From positions 62,001-126,000 of the forward strand of contig CAKUDG010000002.1 of the NCBI GenBank assembly GCA_934644965.1: 64,000 nt of DNA. Direction: 5' to 3'. Below the pieces are notes generated by a model. The model worked only from the letters and a program-made list of their open reading frames with translations, was not told the DNA's origin and ran no database searches. This DNA comes from an uncultured Victivallales bacterium (GTDB taxonomy: Bacteria; Verrucomicrobiota; Lentisphaeria; Victivallales; UBA1829). The position numbers and the translations under genes were made by a program. Positions 1-8,347 of this stretch are shown piece after piece. The first letter of the stretch is position 1. Every line of letters begins with the position of its first letter.

Positions 1-139
1 ATGTGGATCCTTCCCTCGGAAAGGGAATCGGGATTTGATTTTCGATTTTGATTTTTGCTTTCTCTGAATTCCGGATTTCTTTTTTGTATTTTTCCGGCAG
101 ATTTTCCTGCGTGGAAGGAGGAAAAAGAGAAGGGGAAAA

Positions 140-1648
140 TCAGAGCGGATCAATTTCTCCATCCGGTTTATGGGTTTGCAGATATTCATAAATGCTGTGC
201 GCGAATTCGGGTCCGATTCCGGGGATTCGCCTGGCAATTTCCTCCGGGGTGGCGCGGCGGAGAGCTCGGACGGAGCCGAATTCCTGAAGAATGGCGTTTT
301 TGCGTGCTTTCCCGATTCCTTCGATGTCATCCAGAATGGAGTCCTTGATGAGTTTCAGGCGGAGGCTCCGGTGGTAGGTGATGGCGAAGCGGTGCGCTTC
401 GTCGCGGACGGCCTGGAGCAGTTTGAGAGCACTCCGGTCATGGGGGAGGACCAGTGCTTCGGAGCGGCCCGGAACAAAAATCTCCTCCTGTTTCTTGGCC
501 AGTCCGATTACGGGGAAGGGGGGGGAATTGATTTCCACAAGCGCCTTCAAAGTGGAGCTGAGCTGACCTTTGCCCCCGTCGACCATGAGGAGGTCCGGGA
601 AAGGGATGTGTTCTTCCATGAGACGGGTGAAATGACGTTTGACAGCTTCCGCCATCATGGCGAAATCATTCGCCCCGACGACGGTCCGGATCCGGAACCG
701 CTTGTATCGGGCTTTGTCCGGACGTCCGTCCGTGAAATGGACGAGGCTGGCGACGGCAAGCGTCCCGGAAATATTGGATATGTCGAAACATTCGATGTTT
801 TGTGGCGGCGATCCCAGCTTCAGCGCCTCTTGCAGGTCCTTCACTCCTTCCTTCCCGGGTGCCTGAACGACAAGTCCCGAGGCCCCGCGCAGAAAAATTC
901 TCCGTTTCTCCCCGTAAAGCGATTCCAGATTATGAGCCATGTCACGGAAGGCGGCGGCTTTTTCGTATTGTTTTTTTCCGGCGGCTTCCGTCATCTTCTG
1001 TTTCAGGAGGTCTGTGATCTCGGAAATGTCTCCGTTGAGGATTTCGATCAGACGCTGTACCCGGGCTGAATATTCCTCTTCGGAAACATCACCCACGCAC
1101 GGTCTGCAGCAATCCCGCACGGTTCCGGCAAGGCAATGCGCTTTGTCCGCTTCGCCGGGGACGGCAGCCTTGCAGCTGCGGAGACCCAAATGACGGGTCA
1201 GGAATTCCGCGGTCCGGCGCAGTTCGCCGCCTTTCGGGAACGGGCCGAAGTAAAGACAGGAATCGTCCTTCTTCAGACGGGCAAGCTTTAGACGCGGAAA
1301 TTTCTCGTTCGGATCGATTTTCAAGAGCAGAAGGCGCTTGTCGTCCCGCAGCAGGATGTTGTATTTCGGAGCGTATTCCTTGATGAGTCGCGATTCCAGA
1401 ATCAGCGATTCATCCTCGCTGCGGACGGGAATGTATTCCCAGCTCTCGATCGAATGGATCAGGGAACGCAGTTTCGGATCTGCCCGGGTCTCACGCGAAG
1501 GCTGGAAGTATTGAGACATCCGCCGCCGGAGATTCCGCGCTTTCCCCACATAGATGACTGTCCCGAAACGGTCCCGGTACAGATAGACTCCGGGCGATAC
1601 GGGAATTTCGGAGGGACGGAAGTCCCGTCGTTTCAGAGTTTCACCCAT
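140..1648 (-). CDS. uvrC: UvrABC system protein C (excinuclease subunit)
   Basis: UvrC makes both incisions around bulky DNA lesions in nucleotide excision repair, after UvrA/UvrB recognition. Visible domains in order: GIY-YIG nuclease (about residues 20-95, GVYLYRD...VIYVGKA), a cysteine cluster at C159, C172, C180/181 and C184 matching the iron-sulfur site of the family, a UVR motif binding UvrB (about 211-246), the RNase H-like second nuclease (from about 285, ECFDISN and MVDGGKGQL), and tandem helix-hairpin-helix at the C-terminus (IEGIGKAR, IPGIGPEF). The start is the ATG at 1648, preceded by AAAAGGAGG. The frame stays open to 1861, but that extension is not UvrC-like and overlaps the neighbouring stop. 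At 502 aa it is shorter than the usual ~600 aa, yet every domain is present. Confidence 0.96.
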   Translation of the reverse strand: MGETLKRRDFRPSEIPVSPGVYLYRDRFGTVIYVGKARNLRRRMSQYFQPSRETRADPKLRSLIHSIESWEYIPVRSEDESLILESRLIKEYAPKYNILLRDDKRLLLLKIDPNEKFPRLKLARLKKDDSCLYFGPFPKGGELRRTAEFLTRHLGLRSCKAAVPGEADKAHCLAGTVRDCCRPCVGDVSEEEYSARVQRLIEILNGDISEITDLLKQKMTEAAGKKQYEKAAAFRDMAHNLESLYGEKRRIFLRGASGLVVQAPGKEGVKDLQEALKLGSPPQNIECFDISNISGTLAVASLVHFTDGRPDKARYKRFRIRTVVGANDFAMMAEAVKRHFTRLMEEHIPFPDLLMVDGGKGQLSSTLKALVEINSPPFPVIGLAKKQEEIFVPGRSEALVLPHDRSALKLLQAVRDEAHRFAITYHRSLRLKLIKDSILDDIEGIGKARKNAILQEFGSVRALRRATPEEIARRIPGIGPEFAHSIYEYLQTHKPDGEIDPL

Positions 1649-1838
1649 GATTGGCCGCGGCCTCCTTTTCCGCTTCCGTCTTTTCTCCTCCTGCTCATAA
1701 TTGCAAACGGGAAGCGATTTTTTTCTTTCTGCTTCTGAAGCTCTTGTCTTGTACTTTTTTACGGCGTTTTTTCCCTCTATCCGCGTTTTTCCCGGGCCCG
1801 GTATTATTATAGCGGTTTCAGGAAGGGAAAATGCGCTT

Positions 1839-2654
1839 TCAAGGGGTTTCCTTTTCTCCATACAGATGGATGCCTGAACGGTTCAGGACAAGAGTGTCCC
1901 CGTCCCGGAAAAAGACCGGAGTCTTCCAGAAGCCTTCCCCTTTGAACTGATTCCGGAGCCGGAGAAGCCCGTCTTCCAGAATCCAGCTGCCTTCCGCAGC
2001 TCCCGGAGGGAGGGGGCTTGTGCCCTGATCCGCTTCCGCTGAATAGCGTCCGTCTCTGCTGAAGAGAACGCGGAAGGGGGACTTTCTCCTTTCCTTCGTC
2101 TCAGGATCCAGCTGGGTGAAGCGCCAGGTGCCGGATAGAAATTCCGGATCAGGATCCCGAAGAAGGGAAAGACGTCTGAATTCCATGACATGCAGTGTCT
2201 GCGCCTCTTCTCCGAGAAGAAAACTGTCCTTGTCTTTTGCGGTCGCGATCAGCGCCTGCGCGGAGGATCCTCCCAGCTGTTCCTGCGGGGGAAAGAAAAG
2301 CAGCCGGTTCCCCGAGAGACGGAAAATTCCGGAATGGACCGCTTCCGCCTTCCCGTCCTGACGTGTTCCCCATTGCCCGTCGCTTGTGAGAATCCAGACA
2401 AACGGTGCTCTGGCCGTTCTCCTCCCGTGCTGAAGAATGAAGGCCCGCCATTCCCCTTCCGGGTGTTCGATCACGGAGCCTTTCGCGTTTTCCGGCTCTT
2501 TCCCAGCACCCCGTTCTGCGGAGGAAGACGGACCGGATGCGGGCATTCCTCTCCCGTTGGCTGCGGCGTGATCGGCTCCGAGGAGATTCCCGAGTGAAAA
2601 TGAAAGACAAACGGCAGAGATTGTCAGGAATAAAACAAGCCGGGAAGATTTCAT
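1839..2654 (-). CDS. secreted protein of unknown function with two similar halves
   Basis: A 271-aa protein I do not recognise. It starts with a signal peptide (MKSSRLVLFLTISAVCLSFS) and a Ser/Gly/Glu-rich linker to about residue 65. Two similar blocks follow: one around EGEWRAF, a DGQW turn, GIFRLSGNRLLFFPP; and one around SGTWRFT, a DGRY turn, GSWILEDGLLRL. That pattern of short beta strands (G-x-W, then phi-x-x-DG-x-aromatic, then G-x-phi-x-L-x-x-x-x-L) resembles lipocalin-like or DUF4488-type small beta-barrel repeats, but this is only shape similarity. The start is supported by AAGGA eight bases upstream. It lies 190 bp upstream of uvrC on the same strand. Confidence 0.75.
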   Translation of the reverse strand: MKSSRLVLFLTISAVCLSFSLGNLLGADHAAANGRGMPASGPSSSAERGAGKEPENAKGSVIEHPEGEWRAFILQHGRRTARAPFVWILTSDGQWGTRQDGKAEAVHSGIFRLSGNRLLFFPPQEQLGGSSAQALIATAKDKDSFLLGEEAQTLHVMEFRRLSLLRDPDPEFLSGTWRFTQLDPETKERRKSPFRVLFSRDGRYSAEADQGTSPLPPGAAEGSWILEDGLLRLRNQFKGEGFWKTPVFFRDGDTLVLNRSGIHLYGEKETP

Positions 2655-2983
2655 TGCAAAGATCCTTCTGTTTTCATCATTTTTCAGCGTTTTTTCTCCC
2701 CCCCCGGAGGAACGCTGATCCTCCGCTTCCCGCCGGGGAATATACCCTTCGCGCAGGGCTTTTTCAATTTCCCTCCCGAAAAGATTCCCGTATCGGATCC
2801 GTGTGAGGGGGAGATAGAAGATGCAACAAAATGGCGATGAGAGGGGAAAACGGGATCAGAAAAAGAAAGGATGTGGACAATGGATGAAATAGAAAACGGA
2901 AAGGCAAGAGGGGGAAGAGGAAAAAGGGACGTCTTTTTCAAGACGTCCCTCACAGGCAGAAAAAGATGTCGGGAGAAGCTGCT
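2655..2983. other. intergenic region holding one terminator
   Basis: This 329-bp gap between two minus-strand genes contains the terminator at 2920-2950. A minus-strand open frame through it (2684-2953) runs across the terminator hairpin and lacks a ribosome site, so I do not call it. I see no further gene or repeat. Confidence 0.6.
2920..2950 (-). terminator. Rho-independent terminator of the 2984-3547 lipoprotein gene
   Basis: A perfect 11-bp stem (AGGGACGTCTT at 2925-2935, AAGACGTCCCT at 2940-2950) with a 4-nt loop. On the minus strand it is followed by five T residues and lies 34 bp beyond the stop codon of the lipoprotein gene. Confidence 0.85.
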
Positions 2984-3547
2984 TCAGAAGAGCCAGCATT
3001 TCCCTTTGCTTGCATCGAAAAGCAAATGCGGCGTGACAAATTCCTTCATGACGACCACATTCCCCGATCCGTCGATATAATAAGGCATGGGCTTGACCGT
3101 TTCCACTCCGATCAGAGTCGCCGGGAATCCGGAGACTTTTGTTTTCAGGATCTTGAAGACAAAATAGTCGGTTTCTTCAATCTCATAACGTGCTGCTACA
3201 ACGGCATCGCAGGCCGCAGCTTTGCAGGCGTTGTAGAAAGCCGCTTTGCCGGAAATTTCCCGGGCGCTCGGGAAAATGATGGAGAAAAGCGACTGGCTGA
3301 AGTAGGCGTTGTCGGCGAAATTGGAGGTGTCTCCCCAGGCGAAGATCCCGAAGAGGACATTGACTTCCGCAGCGCCGGAAACCTTCTTCGTCGGCTCCAC
3401 TTTGTAGAGCGGGCGGTAGTGATCGGTCGGCCCGACCGTCTGCGGATAATGATTGATGCTTCCCGCATCACTTGTATGAACGGATGTGCACGCAGAGAGT
3501 GTAATCACACAGAGTGCGGCCGCAAGGATGGTGACGATTCTGCTCAT
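2984..3547 (-). CDS. hypothetical lipoprotein
   Basis: A 187-aa protein with a lipoprotein signal peptide: short basic start, hydrophobic core (IVTILAAALCVITLS) and lipobox LSAC with the modified Cys at residue 20. The mature part has a YRPLYKVEPTKKVSG segment leading into NVLFGIFAWGD, a central ACKAAACDAVVAARYEIEE segment, and a C-terminal strand-rich stretch. This recalls small lipoproteins with a glycine-zipper-like loop followed by an alpha/beta core, but I cannot name the family or function. The ribosome site is AAAGGG seven or eight bases before the ATG. It stands alone, with a terminator behind it and a gap in front. Confidence 0.8.
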   Translation of the reverse strand: MSRIVTILAAALCVITLSACTSVHTSDAGSINHYPQTVGPTDHYRPLYKVEPTKKVSGAAEVNVLFGIFAWGDTSNFADNAYFSQSLFSIIFPSAREISGKAAFYNACKAAACDAVVAARYEIEETDYFVFKILKTKVSGFPATLIGVETVKPMPYYIDGSGNVVVMKEFVTPHLLFDASKGKCWLF

Positions 3548-3958
3548 TTTTTTAGTTCCCTTTCATGACCAGATTTTTCCCCTTCGTCTTCTCCTTGATA
3601 TTTTACTCCCGGAAAAGACGACGGATGTGCAAAGGACGTACCGGGAAAAGCCTGCCCCGGTACTAAAGAAATCCCTTTCCGCCTTTTTAGAATATAATCT
3701 TCTCCTGTATCTTTGCCAGCGTCTGGCAGGGATTTTTTCTCTGTTTTTCAGGGGAAAAGAAGGGATGGCTGCCCTGTTCCTTCTTCCCTTCTTTTTTTTC
3801 TCCGGCTTTTCTTCTTGAATCCTTTTTACGGAAGTGCTATACTATTCTTTCATTTTTTCCTTTCCCTTTGCCCGGGGAGGGAAGGGAGACTTTTTCTTCC
3901 CAGAAAGAGTGAGACTCAGGGGAATTTCCCGGACAAGGGCGGACAACGGACTGCGGCA
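3548..3958. other. divergent intergenic region with promoter for the HAD gene
   Basis: This 411-bp region separates the divergent lipoprotein and HAD-phosphatase genes. It is rich in T and C tracts. Apart from the promoter at 3815-3843 I see no gene; short open frames here lack ribosome sites. Confidence 0.55.
3815..3843 (+). promoter_or_regulatory. sigma-70-type promoter for the HAD phosphatase gene
   Basis: TTGAAT (-35, 3815-3820) and TATACT (-10, 3838-3843) are separated by exactly 17 bp. They lie about 115 bp upstream of the proposed ATG at 3959. Confidence 0.55.
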
Positions 3959-4645
3959 ATGACAGAAACCATACTTTTTGACAACGACGGCGTACTGGTC
4001 GACACGGAAAGAGTGTTTTTCGAGTCGAACCGTGAAATGATGAAGAAATTCGGACGGGATCTTGACGAGGCCGAGTTTTCCCGCATGAGCATGAGCCGGG
4101 GGCTCAGTCTGGCGGATCTGATTGTTTCTCTCGGCTATACGCGTGAGGAAGCCGAGGCCGCGCGTCAGGAACGCAATCTGATGTATGACCGGATGCTGCT
4201 GGAACGGGGCGGCTCGCTGGTAATCGACGGCGTGAGGGATGTCCTGGCTGAACTGCACGGTCGTTTCCGCATCGGCGTCGTGACCTGCTGCCAGAAAATG
4301 CATTTCCGGACGATTCACGAGGCAAGCGGGCTGGCTGAATTTTTCGATTTCGTTGTGGGAGACGGGGATTTCACCCATCACAAACCCCATCCCGAACCTT
4401 ATCTGAAAGCTCTGGCGCGGGCAGGCTGTTCCGCGGCGCAGGCTGTGGCGGTGGAGGATTCCGAACGGGGAATCCTTTCCGCACGCGCGGCCGGACTCCG
4501 GGCCTATGCCATTCCACGGGGCTTGAGTCTTCACGGGAATTTCGACTCCGCCACGGGCCGATTCGCCGACATCCGGGATTTCTGCGCCTTTATGAACTCA
4601 TTCCCCGCTTCCGGAGAAGAGATCCGGAATGTCGTTGCAGTATGA
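3959..4645 (+). CDS. HAD-superfamily hydrolase, beta-phosphoglucomutase-like subfamily
   Basis: A 228-aa haloacid dehalogenase phosphatase. Motif I is FDNDGVLVDTE with nucleophile D8 and acid/base D10. Motif II is the Thr in VVTCC, motif III the Lys in HHKPHPEPY, and motif IV VEDSERGI. The helical cap between about residues 15 and 80 is typical of beta-phosphoglucomutase/phosphoglycolate phosphatase relatives. It probably removes phosphate from a small sugar phosphate; the exact substrate cannot be read from sequence. The frame is open from 3713, but homology begins at the ATG at 3959. Its last 48 bp overlap the 3' end of the convergent addA-like gene. Confidence 0.9.
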   Translation: MTETILFDNDGVLVDTERVFFESNREMMKKFGRDLDEAEFSRMSMSRGLSLADLIVSLGYTREEAEAARQERNLMYDRMLLERGGSLVIDGVRDVLAELHGRFRIGVVTCCQKMHFRTIHEASGLAEFFDFVVGDGDFTHHKPHPEPYLKALARAGCSAAQAVAVEDSERGILSARAAGLRAYAIPRGLSLHGNFDSATGRFADIRDFCAFMNSFPASGEEIRNVVAV

Positions 4646-7600
4646 AGAGTCTGTCTTCCCTTTCCGGGAAGCCGTTTCCTCTGGTGGCGCAGGGGAAGCC
4701 CCCCTGTTGTTCCCGTGGACTTTTCCGTTTCCGCTCTCTTCCGAAAAAAGAGCTTCCGGCGAGGCTTGAACATCGCCAGTACCTCCCGCCGGAGAAGGAA
4801 TCTCCGCCTCGGAGACCCCGGCGGAGGACTGAGCGGCGGCCGGGCCGGGGGATTGAGTCGTGGCGGAAACGGAATTCAAGGGCAGAAAAAGACTTTCCCC
4901 CGTCCGCGTGAAGACCAGGTATGCCTGGATTCTCTCCTGCGGGAGTTTCAGGAGACTGCTCAAGGCATTTCTGTAAAGAGACATTTGTTTCTCATAGGGT
5001 TTCCCGGCTTCGCGGAGAGAGAGAGCCGGCGCAATGCGGTCGCTTTTGAAATCGACAAGTACGGCCCGGACGGGACGGAATCCTTCGGAATCCAGTTCAA
5101 TGAGGACACGGTCGAAGCGGCCGCTGATCCAGAGTCCGTCTTCTGTGATGACTTCAAAGGGACGCTCTCTCCAGAGAAGATGTCTGCCTGAAGAAGGACG
5201 CGAAAGCAGCGCGCGGGTTTCCGGATTTTTCAGGCAGTGCTCGACATGGGAACGGATCTGAGAAGAAATTGCTGCGACGGCCGCCCCTCCCGTTTCCCCG
5301 TTTTTTTCCCCGTTTTCTTTTCGTTTCTCCTCCTGTTTCTCCTCCAGCAGTTCTTCTTCAGGGGGGAGAAAGAATTCATCAAGAAACTCCACCTGCTCGA
5401 AAAGGGAATGAATTTGCCGCCCGAGTTCCGCCGGGCTTTCCGCATCGGGAAGGGTGAAGGAGAGGGGATGGATTTCCTCGTCATCCGCCGAGGAGGGAGT
5501 GATTCTGGTCCTTCTGACGAGTCCGGGCGATCCTGTTGCCGAAGAGAAGCTGAAAGTCATCGGTCTTTCCAGGGCGGGAGCCGGCCGTATGCTTTCATAC
5601 CAGTCCGGAGTTCCGCGCTGAAAGGTCAGGCAGGGAATTCCTTCCATGGAACGGATCCGGAGAGTTTCATTCTTCGGGAAATCCTTTTCATTGGATCCGA
5701 AAAGAGAATCGAAAACATAATCTGAAATATAGTAGGAATCCTGGAATCCGGAAATCAGGGAGGGAGTGAACTTTTTCGGTTTTCCCGTTTTGGTAAGGCC
5801 CGTGAGATCGGGATGGAACGCCGCCCGTTTCTGCGCGGAAAGCGGAGGCAGCAGAAGCCACGCGCCGCGTTTTGCCCGGGTGAGAGCCACATAGAGGGTG
5901 CAGAGCTCCTCCATTGCCGCGTCGGCAGTTTTGCTGCAGGCGGCTTCACGGATTTCCCTGTGCAGTGCGCCTGCGGGGCCGGGCGAATAAAGAAGCCATT
6001 CGGGCATGCCGTCTTCTCCGGAAGTCTTCTTCTTCCCGCGGAGGAAGCCTGTGTAGACGGGATTCCTCAACGAGGATTTCTGATTGTTTTTCAGTATGGT
6101 GAAGACCAGATCCATACCGAGGCCCTTGCTGTGGTGAATGGTCATGATCCGGACTTTTCCCCGGACGGCGGATTCATTCATCATGTGCTGTGCGGCGAAA
6201 TCGCGGAATCGGACCGCGTCTCCGCGGGCGGAGGCGGAGGAATCGAAACTGCGTGCGGCGCTGAGGAGCTGATCCAGATTCCTGTTGTCCGCGGTCCCGT
6301 ATTCCTCCGGAATTGTGCGGATCCAGGAAAGAAACGTATCATGAAACCCGTTGAGGACGAGAAGGGAACGCATTTTTTCCATGTCTTCGGCATTTGCGGG
6401 GAGAAGTCCGGCGACGGGCGGAGTCATCTGCACCACTTCTGCGCAGAGCGTATTCCCCGGATGCTGGAGATGGACGGCCAGCGCCAGCAGGGCGGCGACG
6501 ATCTTGTCGTTGACAATGCTCTCCTCCCCCTCCCAGATCAGATGCGTTCCGATTTCCGGATCCAGCTGCATGACGGCATCCTTCAATCGGATTCCATCCT
6601 GTTTCGATCGGACCAGCACGGCGCTTTCCAGTCCCCGGTCCCAGGGAGAAATTTTCTTGAGTTCCGCCGCGATCAGGACGGCGTACTGAGTGATGAGGTC
6701 CTCCTTTTTATCGTCATCCGGATTCTGTTCTGCGGCGCCTCCGTCTTTTCCGGGAGCGCCGTCCAGAATCTGCCAGACCTGGAAGGAACCCGCTTTTGTG
6801 GAAGGGGCGGATTCATGATCCTGCCAGATTCTTTTCCAGCGTTCTTTCGTGTCTTCGGGGAAAGCGGAAAGATCCATCTTCGCGGGGGAGAAGAGTTCGT
6901 TCAAGGCGGAGGAAATTTCCGGACCATAGCGGTAGGACATGGATTTCGGGCTGCGGAGAAGGGAGAATTCTTCCGCGGCTTCATCAATGAGCCGGCTGTC
7001 ACCGCCCCGCCATCCGTAGACTGCCTGCTTGACGTCTCCCACAAGAAAGAGACTGTGCTCCGTATCCTGCACCGATTCTATGATGCGGGAGAGAATCCGC
7101 CACTGATCGCGCGATGTATCCTGAAATTCATCTATGAGCCAGTGGCAGAGTTTTCCGTTCAGGCGGTAGGCGATGTCGAAGATCCATTCTTCCGCCTCCT
7201 CGTTGTTGAGAAGACGCGGCAGATCGGCGAAGGCGATTTTTCCTTCTTCAAGCACTCTTTTCCGGTACAAATCCGCATAAAGTTGAAGCATGGAGCGCAT
7301 TCCCCCCGTGCGGACCGAGGCCTGATGAAGAAGAAGCTCTCCCGCATGGGAAAGCAGAAGGATCAGGGGGTCCATGACTGTGGAAAAATCATATCCGCGG
7401 GAGAATCCCTGCGGCTTCTGTTCTCCTTTCAGAAAATTTTCCCAGACTTCAAAGAACGCATTCAGGATTTTGAGGTTTTCCCGTGAGAAGGGCGTTTCTG
7501 GCCCTGCATCCCGGCAGATTTCCAAAGTGGAAATCAGGCGTGACAGCGAAGGAGGCACCGCCTTTTCCGCGGCTCTGAGTTTTTCTTCAAAGTCCAGGCT

Positions 7601-8347
7601 CCATTCCCTGCAGCGTTCAAACGCCTGTTTTCTCCTGTCGGCCCCTCCGGCATCGTCATGACGGGGAAGAGCGGGGATGGGATTCCAGAGCCCCGAATAG
7701 CGGGGCAGACGCCAGGAGTAAAAGGTTTCGGCGGAGGCGATCAGATCCCGGGAAGCGTCGAAGAAGAGTTTGTTTCCCTTCCCGTAGGCGGCTTCCTTTC
7801 CGGCTTCGATGAAATCCTCATCCATTCCGGGCGGGGATGAGGAATAATCGAGAAGGATCCGGAGCAGATCGTCGCGGAGGGATTCGCCTTCCGCTTCGTC
7901 AAGCATGGAGCATTCCCCGGGGAGTCCGAGTTCGACGGGGAAGGACTGGACAATCTGCGCCATGAAACTGTCGAGCGTCCCGATGCGGAGGCTGTTCATG
8001 GAGCTGATGAGTTCCCGGAGAAGTTCCTTCAGGGCTTTTCCGTCCGGAGTGAAGCGCCAGGGGCCTTCTCCGCGGGTCTGGAATCCCAGACGGTTCAGAT
8101 CCCGGATCAGATCCTCATGACTCGAAGGATCCAGTGCCGCCTTGCAGAGAATCCGGATCAGGCGTTCATAGATTTCTCCTGCCGCCATGCGGGTGAAAGT
8201 CATGGTTGCAATGGATCCTGGCGGGATCCCGGCGAGCATCATGCCCACCAGGCGTTTCCCGAGTTCTTCCGTTTTCCCCGATCCCGCGGATGCGTCAATG
8301 ACACAGCTCGGAACCAGAACGGCTGTTTCCGCTGAATGTTTGTTCAT
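4598..8347 (-). CDS. AddA-type UvrD-like helicase/nuclease
   Basis: A 1249-aa superfamily 1 helicase fused to a RecB-family nuclease, the motor half of an AddAB-type enzyme that resects double-strand breaks for recombination. Visible motifs: Walker A ASAGSGKT (residues 19-26), helicase motif Ia TMTFTRMAA, motif II WLIDEFQDTS, motif III VGDVKQAVYGWRGGD, motif V RIMTIHHSKGLGMDLV, and motif VI LYVALTRAKRG. The C-terminal PD-(D/E)XK nuclease shows RFDRVLIELD, then VLVDFKSD, then YEKQMSLYRNAL. Its ATG overlaps the stop of the AddB-like gene by four bases (ATGA), so the two are translationally coupled. A low-complexity Glu/Lys/Asn stretch (about residues 1010-1040) and a Ser/Ala/Gly-rich tail look like lineage-specific additions. 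Family certainty is high; AddA versus RecB naming rests on the partner. Confidence 0.93.
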   Translation of the reverse strand: MNKHSAETAVLVPSCVIDASAGSGKTEELGKRLVGMMLAGIPPGSIATMTFTRMAAGEIYERLIRILCKAALDPSSHEDLIRDLNRLGFQTRGEGPWRFTPDGKALKELLRELISSMNSLRIGTLDSFMAQIVQSFPVELGLPGECSMLDEAEGESLRDDLLRILLDYSSSPPGMDEDFIEAGKEAAYGKGNKLFFDASRDLIASAETFYSWRLPRYSGLWNPIPALPRHDDAGGADRRKQAFERCREWSLDFEEKLRAAEKAVPPSLSRLISTLEICRDAGPETPFSRENLKILNAFFEVWENFLKGEQKPQGFSRGYDFSTVMDPLILLLSHAGELLLHQASVRTGGMRSMLQLYADLYRKRVLEEGKIAFADLPRLLNNEEAEEWIFDIAYRLNGKLCHWLIDEFQDTSRDQWRILSRIIESVQDTEHSLFLVGDVKQAVYGWRGGDSRLIDEAAEEFSLLRSPKSMSYRYGPEISSALNELFSPAKMDLSAFPEDTKERWKRIWQDHESAPSTKAGSFQVWQILDGAPGKDGGAAEQNPDDDKKEDLITQYAVLIAAELKKISPWDRGLESAVLVRSKQDGIRLKDAVMQLDPEIGTHLIWEGEESIVNDKIVAALLALAVHLQHPGNTLCAEVVQMTPPVAGLLPANAEDMEKMRSLLVLNGFHDTFLSWIRTIPEEYGTADNRNLDQLLSAARSFDSSASARGDAVRFRDFAAQHMMNESAVRGKVRIMTIHHSKGLGMDLVFTILKNNQKSSLRNPVYTGFLRGKKKTSGEDGMPEWLLYSPGPAGALHREIREAACSKTADAAMEELCTLYVALTRAKRGAWLLLPPLSAQKRAAFHPDLTGLTKTGKPKKFTPSLISGFQDSYYISDYVFDSLFGSNEKDFPKNETLRIRSMEGIPCLTFQRGTPDWYESIRPAPALERPMTFSFSSATGSPGLVRRTRITPSSADDEEIHPLSFTLPDAESPAELGRQIHSLFEQVEFLDEFFLPPEEELLEEKQEEKRKENGEKNGETGGAAVAAISSQIRSHVEHCLKNPETRALLSRPSSGRHLLWRERPFEVITEDGLWISGRFDRVLIELDSEGFRPVRAVLVDFKSDRIAPALSLREAGKPYEKQMSLYRNALSSLLKLPQERIQAYLVFTRTGESLFLPLNSVSATTQSPGPAAAQSSAGVSEAEIPSPAGGTGDVQASPEALFSEESGNGKVHGNNRGASPAPPEETASRKGKTDSSYCNDIPDLFSGSGE

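Noticed and set aside
2684..2953. 89-codon minus-strand frame
   Set aside because: It runs through the terminator hairpin of the upstream gene and has no ribosome site.
5813..7486. 557-codon frame antisense to the addA-like gene
   Set aside because: Shadow; helicase motifs are on the other strand.
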